Shown here: piece after piece, positions 56,807 through 64,000 of the stretch | How the letters are laid out: every line of letters begins with the position of its first letter | How positions within the stretch are numbered: the first letter of the stretch is position 1 | Translations under genes and position numbers: made by a program | From: Actinomycetaceae bacterium TAE3-ERU4 | GTDB lineage: Bacteria > Actinomycetota > Actinomycetes > Actinomycetales > Actinomycetaceae | Assembly (NCBI GenBank): GCA_019218365.1 | Contig: JAHUUJ010000005.1 | Location: forward strand, 62,001-126,000 | Length of the DNA stretch: 64,000 nt | Direction of reading: 5' to 3' | The notes under the pieces: model-generated | Databases searched by the model: none | What the model saw: only the letters and a program-made list of their open reading frames with translations | What the model was told of the DNA's origin: nothing

Positions 56807-57843
56807 TGGCCCGTAGAGATATCGGAACTGATGACCCCCGAGTAAAAGTTCGCCCGGGGAAAGGCTCCCGCCCAAGAACCAAACGGCGTCCTGATTTCTC
56901 TTCCCTTCCTTTAGGGACCATTACCACTGTTGATCGTGGGCGTTACCGGGTACGTATGGACAAGGGAACGCAAATAACCACGGTGAAAGCTAAAGAACTG
57001 GGTAGAGGTTCACTCGTTGTCGGCGATAGAGTCCGAGTGGATGGAGACATTTCAGGACGTCCCAACACCCTGGGAAGGATTGTCTGTCATCTGGATAGAA
57101 CAACAGTTTTACGTAGAAGCGCAGAAGATGGAGAATCTAAAGGGCGTGAAAAAACTATTGTCGCAAACGCACAGGTACTCTTAGTTGCTCTAGCTTTAGC
57201 TGATCCGCCCCCACGTATTGGGATGGTAGATCGTTTATTAGTTGCCGCTTATGAAGCGCAAATGCAACCGGCTATCTGTCTAACCAAGGCAGATTTGGCC
57301 GACCCACAAGATTTTATTGCCCTCTATAGCGCCCTGGGAGTAAAGACTTTTGTTACCTCAATAACGGCGGAAAAGATTCTAGGGATTGAGGAACTACAGA
57401 ATTTCCTTAAAGGTAAAACTACGGTTCTGGTCGGACACTCCGGAGTTGGCAAATCAACTCTTTTTAACGCTCTTATTCCCGGCGCTAAGCGAGAGGTTGG
57501 AATTGTAAACGAGGTTACTGGCCGGGGACGCCATACTTCTTCTTCTTCTGTTGCATTTGAAATTCCACAGGGAGGATTCTTAATTGATACTCCCGGAGTA
57601 CGTTCATTTGGTCTTGCTCATATAGAACCAGAAAAGCTACTTGCAGCTTTCCTTGATTTAGAGGAAGCAAGCGAATACTGTCCTAAGGGATGTGAACATT
57701 TAGAACAAAGTGTGGGGTGTGCTCTAGACAAATGGGGAGCTGGAGGGCTGGAAATAGAATCATCACTATCTGTCCAACAGCGTAAGCTACGTATTTCTTC
57801 ATTCCGGCGTCTCTTGGGAACTAGCGAAAATAATGTGCAGTAA
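56806..57843 (+). CDS. rsgA: Ribosome small-subunit-dependent GTPase RsgA
   Basis: Circularly permuted GTPase (345 residues) that helps late 30S maturation. N-terminal OB fold (about 40-115), then G4 (TKAD), then G1 GHSGVGKST (about 209-217) and G3 DTPG, then the zinc motif with CPKGC, His and a later Cys. The N-terminus is basic. ATG overlaps the aroA stop by one base, so the two are translationally coupled, an order seen in other actinobacteria. Confidence 0.95.
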   Translation: MARRDIGTDDPRVKVRPGKGSRPRTKRRPDFSSLPLGTITTVDRGRYRVRMDKGTQITTVKAKELGRGSLVVGDRVRVDGDISGRPNTLGRIVCHLDRTTVLRRSAEDGESKGREKTIVANAQVLLVALALADPPPRIGMVDRLLVAAYEAQMQPAICLTKADLADPQDFIALYSALGVKTFVTSITAEKILGIEELQNFLKGKTTVLVGHSGVGKSTLFNALIPGAKREVGIVNEVTGRGRHTSSSSVAFEIPQGGFLIDTPGVRSFGLAHIEPEKLLAAFLDLEEASEYCPKGCEHLEQSVGCALDKWGAGGLEIESSLSVQQRKLRISSFRRLLGTSENNVQ

Positions 57844-57900
57844 GACACTTAAAGTCTCATTTTTCATTTTCCTGTCGCTGCTCTGCCCTATGGTCTACTT

Positions 57901-59133
57901 ATGAGGATTTTCCATACTTCAGACTGGCATATTGGACGTAATTTGCACGGGGCAGATTTAAGTCATCTTCATCGCCATTTTTTTGATTTCTTACTTGACC
58001 AAGTAAAGAAACGTACCCCTGATGCGCTTGTTATCAGTGGCGATATTTTTGACCGTTCAGTCCCTTCAGCTTCTTCGCTTGAATTAGCACAAAACGCATT
58101 GGAAAATCTCTGCCAAGAAACTACAGTTATCCTTTCTCCCGGTAACCATGATTCCGCCCAGCGACTAGGTTTTTGTTCCCATCTACTAGGTAACAAACTA
58201 AAAATTTGGGCTCACGAAGATCAAATTGGGAAGCCCGTCGAACTAGCTCTTCCTGAAGGCTCTCTGCTAATTTATCCACTCCCTTATCTAGAACCTGATA
58301 ATTGGCGTTTATCACTCTACGATGGGCAGGGAACAGAAAGTTATGACTTTCTGGGGAACAAATGTTTAGAACGCTCACATCATGAAGTTCTGGGAGCTGC
58401 ACTTCGCCGTATACGTGAAGATTTGCTCGCAAGACGCAAGGCCATAAAGCAGGAGATTCCCGCTGTTATTATGGCTCACGCTTTTGTGACCGGTTCCAAT
58501 CCTACAGATTCTGAGCGTGATATCTCCGTTGGCGGCGTAGATGATGTTTCCGCTCAGGTGTTAACTACCTTGGGTCTTCCAAATGAAGAGGAGGTCCCCG
58601 GTATCTACTACGCTCTAGGCCACTTACATAGGCCTCAGATAGTGGCAAAAAATCCATTAATCCGGTATTCGGGTTCTCCCCTAGCTTTTTCTTTCTCTGA
58701 GGCCGGATATCAAAAGCAGATATTTGAAATTGAGATTTCGTCTCCTCCCTCAGAATTCCGGGTGACTCCAATTGATATTCCCGTTCTTCAGCCACTCCTT
58801 AGACTTAAGGGCACTCTTGCACAGGTCATCCAACAAGCTAAAGCTCTTCCCGACCCAACCTCTGTTTTTGCAGAAGTAACTATTCAAGATATAAAGCGTC
58901 CCCCGCATCTACTTGAACAGGTACGTGAAGTACTGCCCAATGCGCTTGTGATTGTTCACGATTCTCCCGCAGCTAATCTTCCTATAAATCCGCTATCTGC
59001 CCAAACCCAGCAGGCCCCTACTGAAATATTGAGTGATTTCATAACTCAGATGAGTGGTGTAGAACCTACTCCATCCGAACTTAAGCTATTACAAAAAGTC
59101 TATGAGCAAGCCCGTGATAGAGGAAATAAATAA
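57901..59133 (+). CDS. sbcD: Exonuclease SbcCD, subunit D
   Basis: Mre11-type metallophosphoesterase nuclease (410 residues) that with SbcC removes hairpins and protein-blocked DNA ends. Metal-binding motifs: SDWHIGRNL (about 7-15), SGDIFDRSVP (about 46-55), GNHDSAQR (about 80-87) and the later GHLHRPQ (about 240). Length is normal. It overlaps sbcC by one base. Confidence 0.96.
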   Translation: MRIFHTSDWHIGRNLHGADLSHLHRHFFDFLLDQVKKRTPDALVISGDIFDRSVPSASSLELAQNALENLCQETTVILSPGNHDSAQRLGFCSHLLGNKLKIWAHEDQIGKPVELALPEGSLLIYPLPYLEPDNWRLSLYDGQGTESYDFLGNKCLERSHHEVLGAALRRIREDLLARRKAIKQEIPAVIMAHAFVTGSNPTDSERDISVGGVDDVSAQVLTTLGLPNEEEVPGIYYALGHLHRPQIVAKNPLIRYSGSPLAFSFSEAGYQKQIFEIEISSPPSEFRVTPIDIPVLQPLLRLKGTLAQVIQQAKALPDPTSVFAEVTIQDIKRPPHLLEQVREVLPNALVIVHDSPAANLPINPLSAQTQQAPTEILSDFITQMSGVEPTPSELKLLQKVYEQARDRGNK

Positions 59134-62100
59134 TGCGCATAATGAAGCTTACTTTTTCCGGAATTGGCCCCTTCCCGGGAACGCATACAATTGACTTAGA
59201 AAACTTTTGCGAAAGTGGACTTTTTCTTCTTGAAGGACCTACCGGTTCAGGAAAATCAACCATTCTTGATGCTATAACTTTTGCCCTCTACGGAGATGTT
59301 GCAGGGCAATCAGATTCTTCAAAACAACGTTTACGCTCCGCTTTTTCAAAACCTCATGATAGAAGCTTTGTGGAATTACTTTTTGAAATTGGGCAACAAA
59401 CCTACCTGGTCGAAAGAGAACCAAAATATACCCGTCCTGGCAGATCAACACCAGTATCTGCCAAAGCTAATCTAAAAAAAGTTCTTCCAGATGGAAAAAT
59501 ACAACTACTCGCAACCGGAGCACGTCAAACTGGTGAAGAGCTAAGCACGATACTTCCTCTAAACCTAGGGCAGTTCCTCCAAACAGTAGTTCTTCCACAG
59601 GGCAAATTCGAGTCTTTCTTAAAGGCTAAGCCAACAGAAAGACAAGAATTACTCCAAAGAATTTTTGGAACTGAAATCTACCGCATCATAGCCGATATAT
59701 TCCAGGAAATGGCTTCTGAGAGTACCCAAAAATCAAACTCTGCTCGGAAAATACTAGAACTTAGTGGAAATTTCCTGAAATCTTTTTACGCTCGGCCCGA
59801 TATACTCTCTACCGACAGTCCCGAGGCGCTTCCAAAAATCATCGAATTGACTTCCCTAGATCTTCCCTTAGGTACGCATCAGCTTCGTTTTAAAACACTT
59901 GAGGAGCTCGTTGCGCAGCTTATTGCTCATGAAACTAATCTACTTCAAAAAATTGAATCTACTTGGGAAAAAAATAACCAAAATCTTTTAGCTGCCCGCA
60001 AGGAATTAGAAATAGCGACACGGCAAAACTCGCTAATAGACAAACGTAACCAGGCTAGAGTAGCTCTTTCGGAGCTTAATTCGGATACTCCTAAGATTGA
60101 AAAAATCAATAAAAAGTTAGAAGAAGATACCCGAGCTCAGAGGGTTAGCTTAGCTCATGCTACATGGAAAGCTGCCAATGATAATGCAGAACAGTTAAAG
60201 ATAGAAAAAGAAAATGCTGAAGAAAAATGGGACACTTTTGTCTTAAGTAGTACTTCTTTATACCCATCTTTTATAAATCTTAATCAGACTGTAGAAACTA
60301 GTAATTTCTTGGACTTTAATGAAGATTTTCCTTCCCTTCTACCCTCCCAAGCTAAGCTGATAATAGAAGAAAAGCACGAACACCTCATAAAGCTTCGTCA
60401 GCTTTGCCAGCTTACCGAAGAACGAAAAACACAAAAGGCAGAACTCGAAGAAAAACTTGAACAGACCACAACTTCTTATAAAGAATTAGAAGAATCCTAC
60501 CGCATACTTCCCAAAGAAATAGAAGATTTAAATAAAAAATTTTCCGAAAAACAAAAGCTCTCTCTAGAAATTCCCGGCAATAAAGAAAAATACGTTGTGG
60601 CAAAGAATGAAGTAGATATTCACCTATCCCTCATAGAAATAGAGAAAAAACATAAACTTCTAACTCAAGAGCTTGAAGCCTTCCGTTCTAATGCTGAAAA
60701 TGCAGCACAAAAATATAGAGAAACACTAAATATATGGATTAACTCCAGTGCTTCCAGGCTTGCGCAAGAACTAAAACCGGGGCAGGCCTGCAGTGTCTGC
60801 GGTTCTTTATCTCACCCAAATCCGGCCTCTCCGGTACTTAGTGAAGAAATTACACTTTCTTATATCGAATCTCTCGAAGCTGAGCGTAATAACGCAGATA
60901 AAAAACATCAAAGAGCTGCTCATGCTCTAATCCAGCTTTCGGAACGCCAAGAAAACCAACACGCTTTACTAAATACCGCTTCTTTAGAAGAGGCAAAAGA
61001 AAAATGTAAAGAAGTCAAAAATCTTCTAGAAGCAGCTCTTCAAGCTGAAAAAGACCTCTCTGCCCTAGAAGCAACACTCAGACTTAAAAAAGAGGAAGCA
61101 GAAGAACTAAAGCTATCTCTTCCCGCCGCTAAGGCAACTATCGTAGCCCTTAGCGATAGCGTAAAAAAACTACACGACGAGATTGTTTGTAACGAAAATA
61201 ACCTAAAAATTAATTTGGGGAGATATTCTTCTTTAGAAGAAGCCCAAAATATAGTTTCCCAGCTCCAAGCGCTGAATACTCCACGTATAAATGTAGAATA
61301 TGCACTTGAAAATGCACAAAGAACAGCACAAAAAACACTTGAAAATTTCCTGAATGAAGTAGAAAAAAATAATTTTTCTTCTCCTGATGAATACCAGATT
61401 TCTCTTCTCGACAGCACTGAACGTAAGGAACTTCAAGAAACGGTCCAAAACCACAATACGCAGCTTCAAGTGGTACAGTCTCTGCTTAACGAGCCAGATA
61501 TTAAGGATCTTCCCCAAGATGCCAGCATAATTGATTGCCAAAAGTTACAAGAGAAAGTTACAGCGCTGCAGACAGTAGAAGAAGAATCTAGAGAGCTCAA
61601 GGGGATTCAAAAACTTCGCCTCAAAGACGTAAAGAATAAGCTCCAAGAAGTGAAAAAACAGTATCTTGAAGTAATAAATATAGATAGCAAAAACCTTGAA
61701 TTACTGCGCTTAACGAATATAATAACTGGAAAAAAATCAGATAATCTAAAGCAGACTCCCCTCATAAACTATGTTCTTTTGGCACGTCTTGACCAGATTC
61801 TGCAAGTTGCCAATCCCCTCTTGCTTGCAATGAGTGCGGGCAGATATGAAATCGAACGTACCGCACGAGAGGAAAATCAGGGTACTCGTACTGAAGGTCT
61901 GGGAATTGCGATTATAGACCACACCTGTGAATCTCGAAGAGAGGCTAAAACACTGTCAGGCGGAGAAAGTTTTTGCGCGTCACTTTCCCTAGCTTTAGCG
62001 CTAGCAAATGTAGTCTGCAGCGAAAACGGTGGAATAAGTATTGAGACAATGTTTATCGACGAAGGATTTGGCACTCTCAGTCCCGAATACCTAGAAGCAG

Positions 62101-62246
62101 TAACTCACCAGCTAATTCAGCTTTCCAATACAGGAAGACAAATCGGTATTATCTCGCATGTTCCCGAATTAAAAGAACGCATCAGAGAACAAATCCGTAT
62201 CCGGCCTCTCCCCGACGGGTCATCAACGATTAATGTAATTAGCTAA
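59133..62246 (+). CDS. sbcC: Exonuclease SbcCD, subunit C
   Basis: Rad50-type SMC ATPase of 1037 residues. Walker A is GPTGSGKST (about 35-43); a long coiled coil carries the zinc hook CSVCG at about 553-557 in the centre; the ABC signature LSGGESFCASLSLALALA and Walker B TMFIDEGFG sit near the C-terminus. The middle is Lys/Glu-rich and more A/T-rich than the rest of the window, as coiled-coil regions often are. The 3' end overlaps the convergent gene at 62223 by 24 bases. Confidence 0.97.
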   Translation: MRIMKLTFSGIGPFPGTHTIDLENFCESGLFLLEGPTGSGKSTILDAITFALYGDVAGQSDSSKQRLRSAFSKPHDRSFVELLFEIGQQTYLVEREPKYTRPGRSTPVSAKANLKKVLPDGKIQLLATGARQTGEELSTILPLNLGQFLQTVVLPQGKFESFLKAKPTERQELLQRIFGTEIYRIIADIFQEMASESTQKSNSARKILELSGNFLKSFYARPDILSTDSPEALPKIIELTSLDLPLGTHQLRFKTLEELVAQLIAHETNLLQKIESTWEKNNQNLLAARKELEIATRQNSLIDKRNQARVALSELNSDTPKIEKINKKLEEDTRAQRVSLAHATWKAANDNAEQLKIEKENAEEKWDTFVLSSTSLYPSFINLNQTVETSNFLDFNEDFPSLLPSQAKLIIEEKHEHLIKLRQLCQLTEERKTQKAELEEKLEQTTTSYKELEESYRILPKEIEDLNKKFSEKQKLSLEIPGNKEKYVVAKNEVDIHLSLIEIEKKHKLLTQELEAFRSNAENAAQKYRETLNIWINSSASRLAQELKPGQACSVCGSLSHPNPASPVLSEEITLSYIESLEAERNNADKKHQRAAHALIQLSERQENQHALLNTASLEEAKEKCKEVKNLLEAALQAEKDLSALEATLRLKKEEAEELKLSLPAAKATIVALSDSVKKLHDEIVCNENNLKINLGRYSSLEEAQNIVSQLQALNTPRINVEYALENAQRTAQKTLENFLNEVEKNNFSSPDEYQISLLDSTERKELQETVQNHNTQLQVVQSLLNEPDIKDLPQDASIIDCQKLQEKVTALQTVEEESRELKGIQKLRLKDVKNKLQEVKKQYLEVINIDSKNLELLRLTNIITGKKSDNLKQTPLINYVLLARLDQILQVANPLLLAMSAGRYEIERTAREENQGTRTEGLGIAIIDHTCESRREAKTLSGGESFCASLSLALALANVVCSENGGISIETMFIDEGFGTLSPEYLEAVTHQLIQLSNTGRQIGIISHVPELKERIREQIRIRPLPDGSSTINVIS

Positions 62247-62693
62247 TGTATGCCTCTCGCTGACATCAAACCATTCGAGATACAGCTGGCTCACACATTC
62301 CCAACTTTCCTCATCCCGAGCAGCAGCAGCAACTAGTTCTTCGTTACCAGGTCCATCAACATGAAAAGAAACAATCTGACTCCAAGACACGTTACCCCCG
62401 GTAAAACAAGCAGTTCCAATTCCTTGAGTATCATAGTCTCTTAGATTTTCAGGAGAAACTGTAGCGGCCGCCACAATTCGTCTTCCTACTTTTTGATTTA
62501 TTTCGAATTCACAAGACATCATTGCCGCGTAGTCCATTGCTAAGCTTTCGCAATCTTCTAAATCATACCCATATTCTTCCCCCAGGAGGGAAATTTGGGG
62601 TGAAACTGCAAAAACAATTTCTGGCTCTAGAACATCCTGGCTTAGCATCTGAAAATCAAGTGGTATAAAAATGCGCACAGTAGATTTTTTCAC
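62223..62693 (-). CDS. Conserved small protein (DUF6912-like)
   Basis: Acidic protein of 156 residues without signal peptide or TM helix. It starts with a beta strand (VRIFIPLDFQML) and is alanine- and glutamate-rich. The layout resembles the DUF6912 family of actinobacterial proteins; function unknown. The start lies in the coding end of the upstream ATPase gene (four-base overlap), so they are translationally coupled. Its 3' end overlaps sbcC by 24 bases in convergent orientation. Confidence 0.7.
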   Translation of the reverse strand: MKKSTVRIFIPLDFQMLSQDVLEPEIVFAVSPQISLLGEEYGYDLEDCESLAMDYAAMMSCEFEINQKVGRRIVAAATVSPENLRDYDTQGIGTACFTGGNVSWSQIVSFHVDGPGNEELVAAAARDEESWECVSQLYLEWFDVSERHTLANYINR

Positions 62694-64000
62694 ACCCGCC
62701 TCCTTCTCGCGAATAATAGGAATTTATTCTTTCTAACAGGTGGAGAAAATCCTAATAGTTTTCGTGTAAAGTCCTCAAATTGCAGAGTCAGTTTGTCTTT
62801 AAAAGAGCAATCCCGAAAAGATATTCCGCGCATTAAAGCTTCTGCGGCAACAGTAGATTCAGGAAGTAAAAATAGGTTTTCTTCATTAACATTTTCACTT
62901 AGTAACGCTGCAAAATCCTCATTCTTCACACTCCCTGATCCTACTTCACTTACCCTGTTGAGGACTACGATTTCTTTCTTTTCTGATGCTTCTCGTAAAA
63001 GCTGGACTAAGCGAACTATTCCTACTGGATTGGCGATGCCAACAGTGACGCAATAATCGCATATTCCAAAAGCTGCCAGCTGAATATCACTTTTGCTTTG
63101 TTCTTCAATAAATTGATTCTCTAGTTCAATTTCCCAAGCAGCAACATCAACCACAACCCATTTGTAACGCTTACGTGCGGTAGCTAGAACAGCTTCGAAC
63201 TCACTAGGACGAATTTCTCTCCATCTATCGGCGGCAGTTAATCCGGATAATAAATAAGTTCCGTTGCCAAGATCATGCACTAAGTCGTCAAAAGTATTTA
63301 TATCAAGACGTTTACGTGAGGCAAGTGTGCAAGCTACCGATAGTCCCGCCCACTGAGTCATAGCTCCAGTCATAAAAGAAAGAGAGGGTGCAGATAAATC
63401 CGCATCAACTACCAAACATTCCCCTGCTAAACGGGTAATCTCCGCCGCTAGATTTAACGCCACGCTGGAGCGCCCAGGCGCTCCAGCTGTCCCTCTTACG
63501 AGGATTATTCCTCCTCTGGAATTAATGCCTTTCTCATCTTCTTTAAATTTAGTGGACTGAGGAAAATCATTTATTGTTTCTACTTGTTTACAACGCCGAG
63601 AAGGAATATTACGATATTCTTGCTCTTTTTCTAAAATTGTTTCTTTCTCAGGTTCATCCAAACTTAGAGAAAAAGAATTTATGGAATCTTTAGTTAGTGC
63701 AGAGCCATACTCAAGTAGATTATTGCCATTATCTCTATTTAATTCCGAAAGCCCCGCAAGCGCCTGTACTATAGCTTCCACCGACTTATTTTCCAAAGCT
63801 AATAAAGCACCGATTTCACAATAATCTTCAACATTTTCTGGTCTACAAAGAACTATCAGATTTCCCTCAAGTACACGCAAAGAAGCGAGCAATTCACGTG
63901 TTATTAGCTCTTGTTCTTCCGTCAATATAAGATTACCGATTCCGGCTTTTAATGCAGCCACCGCCTCCGTCAAATCGCCGCATCTTCGTTGCACAGAAAT
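62690..64000 (-). CDS. CpaE/ParA-like P-loop ATPase (5' end outside the window)
   Basis: At least 436 residues; the frame is still open at base 64000, so the true start lies beyond. A variable N-terminal part (receiver-like, about 1-100) precedes the ATPase core. The P-loop is GTAGAPGRSSVAL (about 173-185), with Arg replacing the invariant Lys, followed by LVVDADLSAPSL (Walker A') and WVVVDVAAW. This is the CpaE-like form seen in tad-pilus and septum-site proteins of actinobacteria. There is no pilus gene in view. Translationally coupled to the small gene downstream. Confidence 0.75.
   Translation of the reverse strand: MSVQRRCGDLTEAVAALKAGIGNLILTEEQELITRELLASLRVLEGNLIVLCRPENVEDYCEIGALLALENKSVEAIVQALAGLSELNRDNGNNLLEYGSALTKDSINSFSLSLDEPEKETILEKEQEYRNIPSRRCKQVETINDFPQSTKFKEDEKGINSRGGIILVRGTAGAPGRSSVALNLAAEITRLAGECLVVDADLSAPSLSFMTGAMTQWAGLSVACTLASRKRLDINTFDDLVHDLGNGTYLLSGLTAADRWREIRPSEFEAVLATARKRYKWVVVDVAAWEIELENQFIEEQSKSDIQLAAFGICDYCVTVGIANPVGIVRLVQLLREASEKKEIVVLNRVSEVGSGSVKNEDFAALLSENVNEENLFLLPESTVAAEALMRGISFRDCSFKDKLTLQFEDFTRKLLGFSPPVRKNKFLLFARRRRV

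Noticed and set aside
61040-61541. Minus-strand frames of 125 and 102 codons within sbcC
   Set aside because: Ser/Phe-rich composition is the reverse of a Lys/Glu-rich coiled coil; no support as genes.

Overview
The window is a continuous piece of an actinobacterial chromosome. A low-to-moderate GC member of the Actinomycetaceae is my best guess, but the genus is not resolved. Lineage evidence seen here: the mismatch endonuclease NucS, the 24-residue ribosomal protein bL37, a SigR/RsrA pair, GlgE, a fused Kgd-type 2-oxoglutarate enzyme, a Rho with a long charged insert, and the order argS-lysA-thrB-rho ... rpmE-prfA-prmC-sua5-wecA-atpIBEFHAGDC. No insertion sequence, prophage or CRISPR array was seen. 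Gene density is high and no gene-free stretch exceeds 300 bases; the longest (49049-49346, 298 bases) holds only the divergent promoter region of a CNNM/CBS gene and kgd.

Layout. 1-3530: 5' end of leuS, a HIT protein, a VKOR-type membrane oxidoreductase, two tandem identical tRNA-Lys(CTT) genes, an HTH regulator resembling an orphan antitoxin, the peroxiredoxin bcp and tRNA-Leu(TAG). 3642-7710: the etfB-etfA-nifS-mnmA operon (electron transfer flavoprotein plus tRNA thiolation). 7864-15842: glycogen metabolism (glgX, then glgE-glgB) with trpS between. 15905-19040: a coupled three-gene operon of unknown function (CnoX-like thioredoxin/TPR protein, lipoprotein, two-TM protein). 19265-20593: a DivIVA/Scy-like coiled-coil protein. 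20647-35226: a long minus-strand run from prfA through prmC, sua5, wecA, the full F1Fo ATP synthase, a DUF2550-like protein, nucS, nagA, a small CxxC protein and an alpha/beta hydrolase. 35404-44599: rpmE, a large membrane protein, a methyltransferase, rho, a degenerate thrB-like GHMP protein, lysA and argS. 44716-49048: tRNA-Arg(CCG), a glycerophosphodiesterase, an M23 peptidase and two CNNM/CBS membrane proteins. 49347-53753: kgd, an SGNH-like protein and bL37. 53916-55451: rsrA-sigR divergent from a DoxX gene. 55448-64000: aroA, rsgA, sbcD, sbcC, then on the other strand a small conserved protein and a CpaE/ParA-like ATPase that runs off the end.

How the genes work together. Most of the window is housekeeping: translation (leuS, trpS, argS, prfA, prmC, rpmE, bL37, rsgA, four tRNAs, mnmA, sua5), energy (ATP synthase, ETF, Kgd), glycogen/alpha-glucan turnover, cell envelope (wecA, M23, lipoprotein) and DNA maintenance (nucS, sbcCD). 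A thiol-redox theme recurs: VKOR, Bcp, SigR/RsrA, DoxX, a CxxS thioredoxin-fold protein and an extracytoplasmic CxxC membrane protein.

The most interesting items are the thrB-position gene whose three GHMP kinase motifs are all eroded while hom and thrC are missing from the locus, the unknown three-gene operon, an aroA whose conserved N-terminus lies upstream of any canonical start codon, a Kgd without the usual N-terminal module, and an antitoxin-like regulator with no toxin beside it.
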